Notes: generated by a model not told the origin, from the letters alone. Positions 37,711 through 47,734 are shown, numbered from the stretch's first letter. The stretch: 64,000 nucleotides of DNA from Oscillospiraceae bacterium (GCA_902765595.1 CACXAQ010000001.1:183475-247474), one strand, 5' to 3'. A program made the numbers and translations.

Positions 37711-38739
37711 TCAGCCCTCCAGGGCTTTTGCCAGATCCCGTGCGGAAAAGGCAAGGCGCCTGGCAAACTCGGCGTCTTCGGCGTTTACCGCGATTCGCAC
37801 GGCGCTTCGGTCCGCAAGGGGAGAAATGTGCAGGTCGTAGCGCTTGTCCCGGAGCCGGATGCCGTCGCTGTAGTCCGTGGGCAGCTCCAGCATCCATTCC
37901 GAGAGCGCGCCCATCAGCGCGGCCCGGTCCCGGCAGGGGAAATCCACATGCACAAGGGATGCGTCCTCTTCCTCGTCCTGTGTCCGGGCTGCGCCGCTCA
38001 GGAAAGCCTCGCCCGGGTGCAGCCGGAGCCTGCCCTCCAGCGCGTCCACACAGCACCGGTAATAGGACAGGGGAGAGCCCACGTCGCACCAGTAGCCCTC
38101 CAGCGGCACGCCCAGCAGCAGTTCCCGCTTCTCCAGCAGCAGGGGGAACAGATCCCTGGCAAAGTCAAAAGCCCTGCTCTCAGGGATCAGGGGAAGCACC
38201 CGGGGAGAGAGCACATAGATGCCTGTGTTGACCAGATCCGTGACCACCTGGCTCCATCGGGGCTTTTCCACAAAGGCCCGGATGGCACCCGTGGCATCCG
38301 TCACGGCAAGGCCGTAGCGCAGCGGGGCCGCGTCCCGGTGGAGCGCCAGGGTCACGGCGGCGTCCCGCTCCCGGTGCTGCCGCATCAGTTCGCCCAGGTC
38401 CAGATCGCAGGCGGCGTCGCCGCTGATGATGAGCACGTCCTCGCCGCCGATAAAGTCGCTGCAGTTTTTTACCGCCCCTGCCGTGCCCAGATCCGCTTCC
38501 TTTTCCACCCGGTATTCCAGCTCCACGCCGAAGCGGCTGCCGTCCCCCAGGGCGGAGCGGATCAGGTCCGGCCGATAGCGCAGCGCCGCGCAGACCCGGG
38601 TAAAGCCCTGCTCCTTGAGCAGCAGCAGGATGTGCTCCATCATGGGCCGCCCCAGAAGCGGGACCATAGGCTTCGGCAGATCGCCGGTCACGGCCTTCAG
38701 CCGCGTCCCCAGGCCGCCGGCAAGGATGATCGCTTTCAC
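37711..38739 (-). CDS. Sugar-phosphate nucleotidyltransferase with degenerate phosphomannomutase-like C-terminus
   Basis: 342 residues. Residues 1-235 form a nucleotidyltransferase domain: LAGGLGTRLKAVTGDLPKPM is the NTP-binding signature, with SGDAACDLDL and GYWCDVGSP later. It probably makes GDP-mannose, GDP-heptose or a related activated sugar. Residues about 265-342 (PTDYSDGIRLRDKRYDLHIS and AVRIAVNAEDAEFARRL) resemble domain IV of phosphomannomutases, but the phosphate loop RPSGTEP is replaced by ISPLADR and the catalytic domains I-III are absent. The GTG at 38739 follows AGGAGGT. Confidence 0.85.
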   Translation of the reverse strand: MKAIILAGGLGTRLKAVTGDLPKPMVPLLGRPMMEHILLLLKEQGFTRVCAALRYRPDLIRSALGDGSRFGVELEYRVEKEADLGTAGAVKNCSDFIGGEDVLIISGDAACDLDLGELMRQHRERDAAVTLALHRDAAPLRYGLAVTDATGAIRAFVEKPRWSQVVTDLVNTGIYVLSPRVLPLIPESRAFDFARDLFPLLLEKRELLLGVPLEGYWCDVGSPLSYYRCCVDALEGRLRLHPGEAFLSGAARTQDEEEDASLVHVDFPCRDRAALMGALSEWMLELPTDYSDGIRLRDKRYDLHISPLADRSAVRIAVNAEDAEFARRLAFSARDLAKALEG

Positions 38740-38805
38740 CGCGTACCTCCTGAACTGAAATTGTGTTTCTGCGGCTATTATTTGTCCGGGAGATAAAATT
38801 ATTAG

Positions 38806-38834
38806 TTGTAATGATTGGCGGGATTTGGTATAAT
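38806..38834 (+). promoter_or_regulatory. gdpP promoter
   Basis: TTGTAA at 38806-38811, 17-base spacer, TATAAT at 38829-38834. Confidence 0.82.
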
Positions 38835-38899
38835 GTCTCAATGATTAAATGGGTGTATTGTGTGATTCAGAGAATGATTATGCCTGAGGAGGTGCCGCG

Positions 38900-40894
38900 G
38901 TGAAATCCAACAAGAGCCTGAAGCGGCTTTCGGAGCCTGGCGCGGGGATCCACCTGTTTTTCATGCTTCTCTTCGCGCTGGCGGCGCTGTATTTTAAGCA
39001 GTATCTGCTGGCCGCGGCGGAGGGCGGCGTGATCCTGGTCCTGGCGCTCTATGCGCTGATCGCCCGCCGCGCCAGGGAGAAGCAGCTTGCGGCCTACATC
39101 GAGTCGGTGACGTACGACACGGAGAACGCCAGAAACAGCACGCTGCTGCATTTCCCGCTGCCTATCGCGGTCTTTCGGCTGGATGACTCCAGCATCGTCT
39201 GGGGAAATGATATGTTCTTCTCCATGTGCGGGGTGTCCCAAAAGCGGCTTGAGACCAGGATCGTCGATCTGGTGCCGGGCTTTACCGGCAAATGGCTGAC
39301 GGAGGGGAAGACGCAGTATCCCACCGTTCTCGAGCTGGATGGGCACAAGTATCAGATCCACGGGAACCTGATCCGGTCGGAGAAGAGCGGGGAAGAAAAC
39401 TCCTTCCTCGGCATTACCTACTGGGTGGACATCACCGAATATGAGAATATCCGCCTGGAGTATGAGGGCTCCCGCCCGGTGCCCGGCATCGTTGTGATCG
39501 ACAACTTGGATGAAATGTACAAGAACCTGCCCGAGCGTGTGCGCAACGACCTGCGCGACGAGGTGGGCGATACCCTGCACCAGTGGTGCGAGGCCTATCA
39601 CGGCATCCTGCGCCGCTACGACCGGGACCGCTACCTGGTGATGTTCGAGCGGCAGGACGTGGACCGGATGCGGGAGGAAAACTTCCGCATCACCGGGGAG
39701 ATCCACAAGGTGGAGAGCGCAAACGGCGTGGCCGCCACCGTCAGCATCGGCTTTGGCGAGGAGGCTGCGAACCTGGGCGAGGCGCTGCAGTTTGCGGACA
39801 TGGCCGTAGAGCTGGCCCTGACCCGCGGCGGCGACCAGACGGTGATCAAGAATCGCCTGAGCTTTGAGTTCTTCGGCGGGCGCGGACTTGAGGTGGAAAA
39901 ACGCACCAAGGTCAAATCCCGCGTCATGGCCAATACCCTGGCGGAACTGATGCGCGACTCCTCCCGCGTCATGGTCATGGGACACCGCTATGCGGACATC
40001 GACGCCCTGGGCGCCGCGGTGGGCGTGTGCAGCCTGGCGAGAGTCTGCGGGGTGAAGGCCAATATCGTGATCGACCGGGAGCACAATGCGGCAAAGTCCC
40101 TGCTGGCCCGCCTGCTGGAGGATAAGGACTATCGGGATGTGTTCCTGAGCCCGGCGGAGGCCATGCTGACGGCTGACGGCAGGACATTGCTGGTGGTCGT
40201 GGACACCAACCGCCCCGAACAGGTCGAGGACGCGGATCTGCTTTCCGCCTGCAATCGCGTTGCGGTCATCGACCATCACCGCGTTGCCGCGACTTATATC
40301 CAGAACGCGGCCCTGGGCTTTATCGAGCCCTATGCATCCTCCGCCAGCGAGCTGCTGACCGAGATCCTGCAGGAGGTTGCGGACGAGACGAAAATCACCC
40401 GCCTGGAGGCTGAGGCGCTGCTGGCCGGCATCGCCCTGGACACCAAGAACTTCTCCCTGCGCACCGGAGACCGGACCTTCGACGCGGCCGCCTGGCTGCG
40501 CCGTGCCGGCGCTGACACCACGGAGGTCAAAAAGCTCTTTCAGTCGGACATGGACGACACCATTGCCCGCTACCGCATCCTGCAGAGCGCGACCTTGTAC
40601 CACAATCTTGCCATCGCCGCGCCGACGGAACCGCAAAAGCGCGTGGTGGCGGCCCAGGCGGCGGACGAGCTGCTGAATATCTCCGGCGTGGACGCCTCCA
40701 TCGTCATTGTGCCCGATGGGAGAGGAAAGATCTACGCCTCCGCCCGTTCCATTGGGGAGCTGAATGTTCAGATCCTGATGGAAAAGCTGGGCGGCGGCGG
40801 CAACCGCAGTGCGGCTGCCGTACAGTTCAGCGATATGAGCCTGGAAGAGGCCGTGGAAAAGGTCCATAAGGCCATTGACGAGTATCTGGGATAA
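38900..40894 (+). CDS. gdpP: Cyclic-di-AMP phosphodiesterase GdpP-like
   Basis: 664 residues. Two membrane segments (about 18-34 and 38-55), a PAS-like region, a degenerate GGDEF domain (the signature reads RYLVMFERQ), then DHH (MGHRYADIDALGAAVG near 358-373, VVVDTNRPEQ, VIDHHRVA near 456) and DHHA1 domains. It hydrolyses c-di-AMP, which controls potassium and wall homeostasis. The DHHA1 motif normally GGGGH reads GGGGNRSAAA near 631, replacing the histidine. GTG at 38900 follows GAGGAGG. It heads the rplI-dnaB-tilS-hpt-ftsH cluster, the common Firmicutes order. Confidence 0.93.
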   Translation: MKSNKSLKRLSEPGAGIHLFFMLLFALAALYFKQYLLAAAEGGVILVLALYALIARRAREKQLAAYIESVTYDTENARNSTLLHFPLPIAVFRLDDSSIVWGNDMFFSMCGVSQKRLETRIVDLVPGFTGKWLTEGKTQYPTVLELDGHKYQIHGNLIRSEKSGEENSFLGITYWVDITEYENIRLEYEGSRPVPGIVVIDNLDEMYKNLPERVRNDLRDEVGDTLHQWCEAYHGILRRYDRDRYLVMFERQDVDRMREENFRITGEIHKVESANGVAATVSIGFGEEAANLGEALQFADMAVELALTRGGDQTVIKNRLSFEFFGGRGLEVEKRTKVKSRVMANTLAELMRDSSRVMVMGHRYADIDALGAAVGVCSLARVCGVKANIVIDREHNAAKSLLARLLEDKDYRDVFLSPAEAMLTADGRTLLVVVDTNRPEQVEDADLLSACNRVAVIDHHRVAATYIQNAALGFIEPYASSASELLTEILQEVADETKITRLEAEALLAGIALDTKNFSLRTGDRTFDAAAWLRRAGADTTEVKKLFQSDMDDTIARYRILQSATLYHNLAIAAPTEPQKRVVAAQAADELLNISGVDASIVIVPDGRGKIYASARSIGELNVQILMEKLGGGGNRSAAAVQFSDMSLEEAVEKVHKAIDEYLG

Positions 40895-40941
40895 TTGTCC
40901 ATCGCGAGAAATACGCTTAGAATCAAAAAGGAGAGAGCAAA

Positions 40942-41391
40942 ATGAAAGTGATTTTTAATACCGATGTGAGAGGACAGGGAAAAAAGGGCGAGATGAAGGA
41001 AGTCTCCATCGGCTATGCCAGAAACTACCTGATCCCCCGGGGACTCGCAGCAGAGGCTACGCCGGACCACATCAACGCTCTGAAGCTGAAGGAGAAGGCC
41101 AAGGCCGCCCAGGCCGCCAAGGAAAAGGCCCAGGCGGAGGAGAACGCCAGGAAGCTGGGCGAGGTCCAGGTCATTGTCCGGGCCAAGGCCGGCAGCGCCG
41201 GAAAGCTCTTCGGCGCCGTCACCAGCGATGCCATCAGCAAGGCCCTGAAGGAGCAGTTTGACATCGACATTGAGAAGAACAAGATCGTGCAGGCCGATCC
41301 CATCAAGACCTTCGGCAGCTACACCGTGAAGGCGAAGCTGGGCTACGAGGTCAGCGGAAACATTAACGTCCTGGTAGTCGAGGAAAAGTAA
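40942..41391 (+). CDS. rplI: 50S ribosomal protein L9
   Basis: 149 residues with the two globular domains of L9 joined by the long helix ([20 protein letters not shown]). The N-terminal signature is [20 protein letters not shown], adjacent to the L1 stalk base on the ribosome. The C-terminal domain has [25 protein letters not shown] precedes the ATG. It lies between gdpP and dnaB as in other Firmicutes. Confidence 0.97.
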   Translation: MKVIFNTDVRGQGKKGEMKEVSIGYARNYLIPRGLAAEATPDHINALKLKEKAKAAQAAKEKAQAEENARKLGEVQVIVRAKAGSAGKLFGAVTSDAISKALKEQFDIDIEKNKIVQADPIKTFGSYTVKAKLGYEVSGNINVLVVEEK

Positions 41392-41463
41392 GCGCCGCCG
41401 GGATTCGTAATGAGCCACCTTATCCGGAGAAATCCGGAAACGCGATAAAAAGAGGAACGCATT

Positions 41464-42807
41464 ATGGACGAGCTTTTGGGCAAAAAAACACCCCACTCCG
41501 CCCAGGCGGAGCAGGCGGTCATCGGGTCGATGCTCATCGATCCCCGCTGCATCCCGGAGGTTCTGGAGAAGCTTAAGGCGGACGAGTTCTATATCAAGCG
41601 CAACAAGGACATCTACGAGACCGTCTACGCCATGTTCGCCTATGGCCAGACCATCGATCCCGTCACGGTCCTGGACCAGATGAAGGTCCGGGGCGTCTAC
41701 GAGGAGGGCATGGAGTCCTACATGGCCGAGGTCATGCGGATGACGCCCACCGCGTCAAACGTGATGGAATACGCCGCTATTGTCCGGGACCGGGCCCTTC
41801 TGCGTCGGCTTGGCGAGACGGCGGACGAGATCAATAATATGGTGAGCGAGGGCAGCGGCGAGGCGGACACGCTGCTGGAGGCGGCGGAGCGGAAGATCTA
41901 CGCACTGCGGCAGGGCCGCAATGTGGGCGGCCTGCTGCCCATTTCCGGCGTTGTCCAGAACGTGTTTGACGAGCTCTCCGAGGCGGCTGCCTCCGGCAAC
42001 AAGATCCCCGGCATCCCCACGGGTCTGCCGGACCTGGACCGGACGATCCTGGGCCTCAACAAGTCGGAGCTGATCCTGATCGCGGCCCGTCCCGGCATGG
42101 GCAAGACCAGTATCGCCCTGAATATCGCCCTGCATGCGGCCATCGCGGAGAAAAAGACCGTTGCGATCTTTTCCCTGGAAATGTCCCGGGAACAGCTGGC
42201 CAGACGTCTGCTCTCGAAGGCCGCGCTGATCCCGTCCCAGAATCTGATGACCGGACAGCTCACGCCCCAGCAGTGGCGTGACATCACCGATGCCGCCCAG
42301 ACCATCAGCGCCACGGATATCCGCATCGACGACAACCCGAGCCTTACCGTTTCGGAAATGAACGCCCAGTGCCGCCGCATCCCCAAGCTGGACCTGGTGG
42401 TCATCGACTACCTGCAGCTGATGCAGTCCGCCGGCAGCGGGCACTCCTGGTCCAATGAGAGCCGCACCCAGGCCGTCAGCGATATCAGCCGCATGATGAA
42501 GATCATGGCCAAGGAGCTGAACGTGCCGGTGGTTTGCCTGAGCCAGCTGAGCCGCGCCAACGAATCCCGCCAGGACAAGCGCCCCATGCTCTCGGACCTG
42601 CGGGAATCCGGCGCCATCGAGCAGGACGCGGACGTGGTCATCGGCCTGTACCGGGACGGATACTACAACAAAGAATGCGAGAACCCCAATCTGGCTGAGG
42701 CCATTATCCTCAAAAACCGCAAGGGCGCCACGGGGACCGTGGAGCTGACCTGGCTGCCGGAGTATACCTCCTTTGCCTCCGTTGAGAGATGGCACGAGGA
42801 TGAATAG
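41464..42807 (+). CDS. dnaB: Replicative DNA helicase
   Basis: 447-residue ring helicase that unwinds DNA at the replication fork. The N-terminal domain (PHSAQAEQAVIGSMLIDPRC) binds primase. The RecA-like motor has Walker A ARPGMGKTS near 207-215, FSLEMSREQLARRLLS, the Walker B LVVIDYLQLM and the arginine-finger loop LRESGAIEQDADVV. Full length, no intein at the usual insertion sites. AGAGGA precedes the ATG. It overlaps the tilS start. Confidence 0.97.
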   Translation: MDELLGKKTPHSAQAEQAVIGSMLIDPRCIPEVLEKLKADEFYIKRNKDIYETVYAMFAYGQTIDPVTVLDQMKVRGVYEEGMESYMAEVMRMTPTASNVMEYAAIVRDRALLRRLGETADEINNMVSEGSGEADTLLEAAERKIYALRQGRNVGGLLPISGVVQNVFDELSEAAASGNKIPGIPTGLPDLDRTILGLNKSELILIAARPGMGKTSIALNIALHAAIAEKKTVAIFSLEMSREQLARRLLSKAALIPSQNLMTGQLTPQQWRDITDAAQTISATDIRIDDNPSLTVSEMNAQCRRIPKLDLVVIDYLQLMQSAGSGHSWSNESRTQAVSDISRMMKIMAKELNVPVVCLSQLSRANESRQDKRPMLSDLRESGAIEQDADVVIGLYRDGYYNKECENPNLAEAIILKNRKGATGTVELTWLPEYTSFASVERWHEDE

Positions 42808-44125
42808 GGACCTGGAACTGCTCCCCCGGGGGAGCCGGGTGCTCTGCGCGGTCTCCGGCGGGGCGGATTCCATGTGCTTGCTCCATTGGCTGAAGACCCA
42901 GGAGGACCTGAAGGTCTTTGCCGCCCACTTTGAGCACGGCCTGCGGGGGGAGGAATCCTTGCGGGACGCGGCCTTTGTGACGCAAGCCTGTGCCGCCTGG
43001 GGGATCCCCTGCGCGGTGGAGCATGGGAATGTACCAGCTTATGCCCGGGAAAAGGGCCTCGGTATCGAGGAAGCCGCCCGGGAGCTGCGCTATGAATTCC
43101 TGGAACGGACGGCGGATTCTTTCGGCTGCGATCGCATCGCCACCGCCCACAATGCCGACGACAACGCCGAGACGGTCCTGCTGAACCTGTGCCGGGGCTC
43201 CGGCGCGGCGGGCCTCACCGGGATCCCGGTCCGGCGCGGCAGGATCGTGCGGCCGCTCCTCCCGGTCACCCGGCAGGAGATCGAAGCCTATCTGCGGGAA
43301 AACGGGATCGACCATGTGGAGGACAGCAGCAACGGCAGCGACGCGTTCAGCCGCAACCGGTTGCGCCATCAGGTGCTGCCGGTGCTGCGGGAGCTGAATC
43401 CCCGCTTTGCCCAGGCTGTTGGAAGAACGGCGGGACTGCTGCGGGAGGATGAGGACTATCTCAGTGCCCGGGCGTCAGCCTTTCTCGACAGCTCCTTTGA
43501 CGGGGAGAGCCTTTCGCTGGAGGCGCTTTGCGCGCTGCATCCGGCCATTGCTTCCCGCGTGCTGCGCGCCCTGTGCCCGAGAACGCTGGAGCAGACCCAT
43601 GTGAACGCCGCGCTCCGCTTCATCCGGGGAAACGGCCTCGGCAGCCTGAATCTGCCCGGCCTGCGTCTCTGGCGGGAGCAGGGGAAACTGTACCTGAAGG
43701 AGCCGATCCGGGGGAGCCTTCCGGACCGTCCCGTCCGAGCGGGAGAGCGCGTCGACCTGCCGGAGGCGGGACTCCGGCTCTCGGTGGATGAGGTCGAATA
43801 CCACGGAGAAATTTACGACTTATTCAAAACTTATCTCTTCAAATGTGAGAATATATGTGGTACACTGTACTGCACCGGCCGCAGACCGGGAGACCGGCTG
43901 CATCCCCAGGGCCGCAACTGCGGCAAGAGTCTGCACGACTTGTTTCGGGAGGCCGGGATGACCCAGATCGAGCGGGACCGTGTCCCCGTCCTGCGGGACG
44001 ACAGGGGCGTTCTGGCGGTGCTGGGATTTCCCGCGGATGAGCGGGTGAGACCCGCGGCAGGCGACCGGGTCCTCAGGATCCGGATCACAGAGATATTAGG
44101 AGGGCTTCATGGAGCGAGCGATTGA
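42800..44125 (+). CDS. tilS: tRNA(Ile)-lysidine synthase
   Basis: 441 residues. It modifies cytidine-34 of tRNA-Ile(CAU) to lysidine, so AUA is read as isoleucine. The PP-loop SGGADS is at 19-24, followed by AAHFEHGLRGEES, TAHNADDNAETVL and VRPLLPVTR; the C-terminal domain includes GDRLHPQG and KSLHDLF. The ATG at 42800 overlaps the end of dnaB and matches the family's N-terminus. It overlaps hpt by 17 bases, an arrangement common in Firmicutes. Confidence 0.95.
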   Translation: MNRDLELLPRGSRVLCAVSGGADSMCLLHWLKTQEDLKVFAAHFEHGLRGEESLRDAAFVTQACAAWGIPCAVEHGNVPAYAREKGLGIEEAARELRYEFLERTADSFGCDRIATAHNADDNAETVLLNLCRGSGAAGLTGIPVRRGRIVRPLLPVTRQEIEAYLRENGIDHVEDSSNGSDAFSRNRLRHQVLPVLRELNPRFAQAVGRTAGLLREDEDYLSARASAFLDSSFDGESLSLEALCALHPAIASRVLRALCPRTLEQTHVNAALRFIRGNGLGSLNLPGLRLWREQGKLYLKEPIRGSLPDRPVRAGERVDLPEAGLRLSVDEVEYHGEIYDLFKTYLFKCENICGTLYCTGRRPGDRLHPQGRNCGKSLHDLFREAGMTQIERDRVPVLRDDRGVLAVLGFPADERVRPAAGDRVLRIRITEILGGLHGASD

Positions 44126-44645
44126 GAAGGTTTTGATCTCTGCGGAAGAGATCGAACAGCATGTGGCCGAGGTCGGCATGAAGATTTCGGAGGACTTTGC
44201 CGGAAAGGATCCCATTTTTGTGGGCGTGTTGAAGGGCTGCTTTATTTTTATGGCAGATCTGATGCGCCACGTGACCATCGACTGTTCCATGGATTTCATG
44301 GCGGTATCCTCCTATAAGGGAACCACCTCCACGGGCGCGGTGAAGATCAATAAGGACCTGAATGAGGACATTGAGGGCCGGCACTTGATCCTGGTGGAGG
44401 ATATTCTGGACTCCGGCGTGACGCTCAATTATCTGAAAAACTACCTGATGGTCAGGAAGCCCGCCTCTATCTCCATCGTTACGCTGATGGATAAGCCCGC
44501 GCGCCGCAAGGCGGATGTGTATGCTGACTACTCCTGCTTTGACATTCCGGACGCTTTCGTGGTGGGCTACGGTCTGGACTACAATGAGCGCTATCGGAAC
44601 CTGCCGTACATCGGCGTGTTGAAGCCGGAAATCTATAGTAAATAA
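44109..44645 (+). CDS. hpt: Hypoxanthine phosphoribosyltransferase
   Basis: 178 residues. It salvages hypoxanthine and guanine using PRPP. The PRPP-binding loop is ILVEDILDSGVTL at 94-106, LKGCFIFMADLM is the N-terminal signature and SSYKGTTSTGAV the flexible catalytic loop; DKPARRKADVYADY binds the base. GGAGGG precedes the ATG, which lies within the end of tilS. The tilS-hpt-ftsH order is conserved in Firmicutes. Confidence 0.96.
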   Translation: MERAIEKVLISAEEIEQHVAEVGMKISEDFAGKDPIFVGVLKGCFIFMADLMRHVTIDCSMDFMAVSSYKGTTSTGAVKINKDLNEDIEGRHLILVEDILDSGVTLNYLKNYLMVRKPASISIVTLMDKPARRKADVYADYSCFDIPDAFVVGYGLDYNERYRNLPYIGVLKPEIYSK

Positions 44646-44731
44646 GCACCTCGGGCCATGGCCCGGAGTGAGCGGGAAGCCCAGCTTGCCGAAGCGGCGT
44701 GGGGCTTCCGACTACGAGGAAGTGAGAGCAT
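44646..44731 (+). other. Structured hpt-ftsH spacer
   Basis: Contains the dyad CGGGCCATGGCCCG (44653-44666) and a larger hairpin GGAAGCCC/GGGCTTCC, then GAGGAAG before the ftsH TTG. No T-run, so it is probably not a terminator; it may tune ftsH expression. Confidence 0.45.
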
Positions 44732-46870
44732 TTGAAACCAAATCGCAACAGAACACGTGACCTGGGATTCTACCTGCTGATCCTGGCGATCCTCATTGCC
44801 GTCGTCGTGCTGATGACGCGAGACGTCTCGCCCGATCAGATCGAAAGCTATTCAGAGCTGGCGGACCTGTTCCGGCAGGAGCGGGTCAAGTCCTTCCAGA
44901 CAGTCCCCGGGATGAACAGCAGCACCGTTGTGCTGGAGATCCGCCCGGAGAAGACGGACGAGACGAAGAAGGACGCAGCGGCCGTGGCGGAGGATAAGCC
45001 CAAGCCCGACGCCGCAGCTTCCGAGGGCGCCCAGACGGATGAAGGGAAAAAGCACGCCGAGGAAGAGACTGTCAAGAAGACCTATGAGCTCTACAATTTC
45101 TCGGTGTTTTATGAGGATTTTCATGATCTGATCTGGGAGCAGAGCGAGAAGGGCATCATCGAGTCCTATGAGTATGAGCCCGGCAGCGGTATTCCCTGGT
45201 GGTTCAGCTTTATTCCCTACCTGCTGATCCTTATCGTCGCCTTCGTCCTCTGGTATGTGATGATGAACCGGATGAACGGCGCAGGGGCCGGCGGCGTGGC
45301 CCGCTTCAGCAAGGCCCGCGCCCGCCTGGGCAGCGAAGACAAGAATAAGAAGACCTTCGCGGATGTTGCCGGCTGTGACGAGGAAAAGGAAGAGCTGGCA
45401 GAGATCGTGGACTTCCTCAAGGACCCGAAGGCCTATACCGACATGGGCGCCCGCATCCCCAAGGGCGTGCTGCTGGTGGGCCCTCCGGGCACCGGCAAGA
45501 CCCTGCTTGCCAAGGCCGTGGCGGGAGAGGCCAACGTCCAGTTCCTGTCCATCTCCGGCTCCGACTTTGTGGAGCTGTATGTGGGCGTCGGCGCCGGCCG
45601 TGTGCGCGACCTGTTCGACCAGGCCAAGAAGCTGGCTCCGGCCATCGTCTTTATCGACGAGATCGACGCGGTGGGCCGGCAGAGAGGCAGCGGTCTGGGC
45701 GGCGGCAACGACGAGCGCGAGCAGACCCTGAACCAGCTGCTGGTCGAGCTGGACGGCTTCAATAAAAACGAGGGCGTTATCGTCATGGCGGCTACCAACC
45801 GGGCGGACATCCTGGACCAGGCGCTGCTGCGCCCCGGCCGTTTCGACCGCCAGGTCTATGTGAGCCTGCCTGATGTGAAGGGCCGCGAGGCGATCCTGAA
45901 AATCCATTCCCGCGACAAGCATCTGGCAGAGGACGTGGACCTGAACTCCATCGCCAGAGGCACGCCCGGCTTCTCCGGCGCGGATCTGGAGAACCTGATG
46001 AACGAGTCGGCTCTGCTGGCCGTGCGCCGCAGACACCGCTTCATCACCATGGAGGATGTGGACGAGGCGATTTTGAAGGTCCAGATGGGCCCGGAGAAGA
46101 AGAGCCGCCGCATCAGCGACAAGGCCAGGCGCCTGACCGCCTTCCACGAGTCCGGCCATGCGGTGGCAGCCAAGTTCTGCGAGCACGCGGACCCTGTCCA
46201 CTATATCACCATCATCCCCCGGGGCGGAGCCGGCGGCTTTACGCTCTACCGTCCGGGCGAGGACTACGAAAACTTTACCACCAAGTCCGAGATGTTTGAG
46301 CGCATCGTGACGGCTCTGGGCGGCCGGATCGCGGAGAAGCTGTTCCTGGACGATATCTCCAGCGGCGCTTCCAGCGACATCCAGCAGGCCACCGAGATCG
46401 CCCGCAGCATGGTCACCCGCTACGGCATGAGCGACAGGCTCGGCCCCATCAAGTATGACAGCTCGGATCAGTCCATCTTCATCGGCCGCGACTTCGGCAC
46501 CACCAAGAGCTATTCCGAGGAGACCGCCGCCGCCATCGATGAAGAGGTGAAGGTCCTGTTCGATCAGGCTGCCGCCGCGTGCGAGAAGATCCTCACCGAT
46601 CACGCCGAGCAGCTGCGGGCTATTGCCGAGTACCTGCTGGTCCACGAGACCATGGAGGGCGAGGAATTCGAATACTTCTTCGAGCACGGCGAGTTTATGC
46701 CCGAGAGCGAAAAGCAGGCGCGTCTTGCCCGCAACGACAAGACCATCGAGCGGCCCGCCCGTAAGATCGCCCGCTTTGACGAGCCTGAGGAGGCTTCTCA
46801 GCCTTCCGAGGCGCCCAAGACGGAGCCTGCCGAGGCGCCCAAGACGGAGCCGGAGCAGAAGGACGAATAA
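44732..46870 (+). CDS. ftsH: ATP-dependent zinc metalloprotease FtsH
   Basis: 712-residue membrane-bound AAA+ protease for quality control. Two membrane segments (about 11-29 and 157-177) enclose an extracytoplasmic region enlarged by a charged, Lys/Glu/Ala-rich insert at about 75-115. Walker A GPPGTGKT is at 250-257, Walker [12 protein letters not shown] and the second region of homology [14 protein letters not shown] follow; the zinc motif HESGH is at 472-476. The tail carries EAPKTEP repeats. The start is TTG at 44732 after GAGGAAG; no in-frame ATG fits the family's N-terminus. Confidence 0.95.
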   Translation: MKPNRNRTRDLGFYLLILAILIAVVVLMTRDVSPDQIESYSELADLFRQERVKSFQTVPGMNSSTVVLEIRPEKTDETKKDAAAVAEDKPKPDAAASEGAQTDEGKKHAEEETVKKTYELYNFSVFYEDFHDLIWEQSEKGIIESYEYEPGSGIPWWFSFIPYLLILIVAFVLWYVMMNRMNGAGAGGVARFSKARARLGSEDKNKKTFADVAGCDEEKEELAEIVDFLKDPKAYTDMGARIPKGVLLVGPPGTGKTLLAKAVAGEANVQFLSISGSDFVELYVGVGAGRVRDLFDQAKKLAPAIVFIDEIDAVGRQRGSGLGGGNDEREQTLNQLLVELDGFNKNEGVIVMAATNRADILDQALLRPGRFDRQVYVSLPDVKGREAILKIHSRDKHLAEDVDLNSIARGTPGFSGADLENLMNESALLAVRRRHRFITMEDVDEAILKVQMGPEKKSRRISDKARRLTAFHESGHAVAAKFCEHADPVHYITIIPRGGAGGFTLYRPGEDYENFTTKSEMFERIVTALGGRIAEKLFLDDISSGASSDIQQATEIARSMVTRYGMSDRLGPIKYDSSDQSIFIGRDFGTTKSYSEETAAAIDEEVKVLFDQAAAACEKILTDHAEQLRAIAEYLLVHETMEGEEFEYFFEHGEFMPESEKQARLARNDKTIERPARKIARFDEPEEASQPSEAPKTEPAEAPKTEPEQKDE

Positions 46871-46880
46871 GAAATGAAGG

Positions 46881-46909
46881 ACAGCGGCTGCACCTGCAGC
46901 CGCTGTTTG
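46881..46909 (+). terminator. Hairpin after ftsH
   Basis: 11-bp stem (46881-46891 with 46896-46906) and a short TTTG tail; likely terminator of the gdpP-ftsH cluster. Confidence 0.65.
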
Positions 46910-46940
46910 ACAAAACGAATGATTCAGGGAGGGACCCAAT

Positions 46941-47729
46941 ATGGCGATCGTGGGATTTATCGGAACGGGCAATATGGGCGGCGCCCTGGCCCGTGCCGCC
47001 GCCAAAAGCGGCGTCGCGGATACGCTGCTGCTGGCAAATCGCAGCCCGGAGAAGGCGCAGCGCCTGGCACAGGAGCTGGGGGGAGCGGCCGTCTCCAATC
47101 GGGAAGCCGCGCGGCGTGCGCAGGTGCTGTTTCTGGGGGTCAAGCCCCATCTGCTCCAGGGAATGCTGGAGGGCATTCTGGACGTGCTGGACGCCCGGGA
47201 GGACCGTGTTCTGATCGTCTCCATGGCGGCGGGGAAGGACCTTGCGACCCTGCAGGAGTGGCTGGGGGAGCGGCCCATCCTGCGCATCATGCCCAATATC
47301 CCGGCCTCGGTGGGCGGCGGCGTCACGCTGTATGCCGGAAACGCACTGGCAACGGATGAGGACAAGCGCCTGCTGGAGGAGCTTCTCGCCGAGTCCGGCA
47401 TGGTCGTGGAGCTTGAGGAGAGCCTGATCGCCGCTGCCTGCGGCATCACCGGCTGTGGTCCCGCCTTTGCGGCCATGTTTGTGGAAGCGCTGGCGGATGG
47501 GGCGGTTGCCTGCGGCCTGCCCAGAAAGAAGGCGCTCCAATATGCCGCTCAAATGATGTTGGGCACGGCCAAGCTCCTGCTGGAGACGGAGGAACACCCG
47601 GGCAGCCTGAAGGACCGGGTCTGCTCTCCGGGCGGCAGCACCATCCAGGGGGTTCGCACACTGGAGGAGCGGGCTTTCCGCGCGGCGGTGACGGACGCGG
47701 TCATCGCCACCGTTGAGAAAAAGTTTTAA
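46941..47729 (+). CDS. proC: Pyrroline-5-carboxylate reductase
   Basis: 262 residues. It catalyses the last step of proline synthesis. The Rossmann motif GFIGTGNMGGALA is at 5-17, ARRAQVLFLGVKPHL and SMAAGKDLATL follow, and the catalytic-domain signature SPGGSTIQGVRTLEERAFR is near the end. GGGAGG precedes the ATG. No proline-pathway neighbours; it stands alone between two terminators. Confidence 0.96.
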   Translation: MAIVGFIGTGNMGGALARAAAKSGVADTLLLANRSPEKAQRLAQELGGAAVSNREAARRAQVLFLGVKPHLLQGMLEGILDVLDAREDRVLIVSMAAGKDLATLQEWLGERPILRIMPNIPASVGGGVTLYAGNALATDEDKRLLEELLAESGMVVELEESLIAAACGITGCGPAFAAMFVEALADGAVACGLPRKKALQYAAQMMLGTAKLLLETEEHPGSLKDRVCSPGGSTIQGVRTLEERAFRAAVTDAVIATVEKKF

Positions 47730-47734
47730 AAATC

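Noticed and set aside
37643-38089. N-terminal extension of the LUD protein
   Set aside because: It overlaps the nucleotidyltransferase gene on the same strand in another frame and precedes a good ribosome site; the LUD fold starts at 37642.
44646-44731. tRNA-like or terminator structure between hpt and ftsH
   Set aside because: No T-run, no cloverleaf, no anticodon or TPsiC loop; it is only a pair of GC hairpins.
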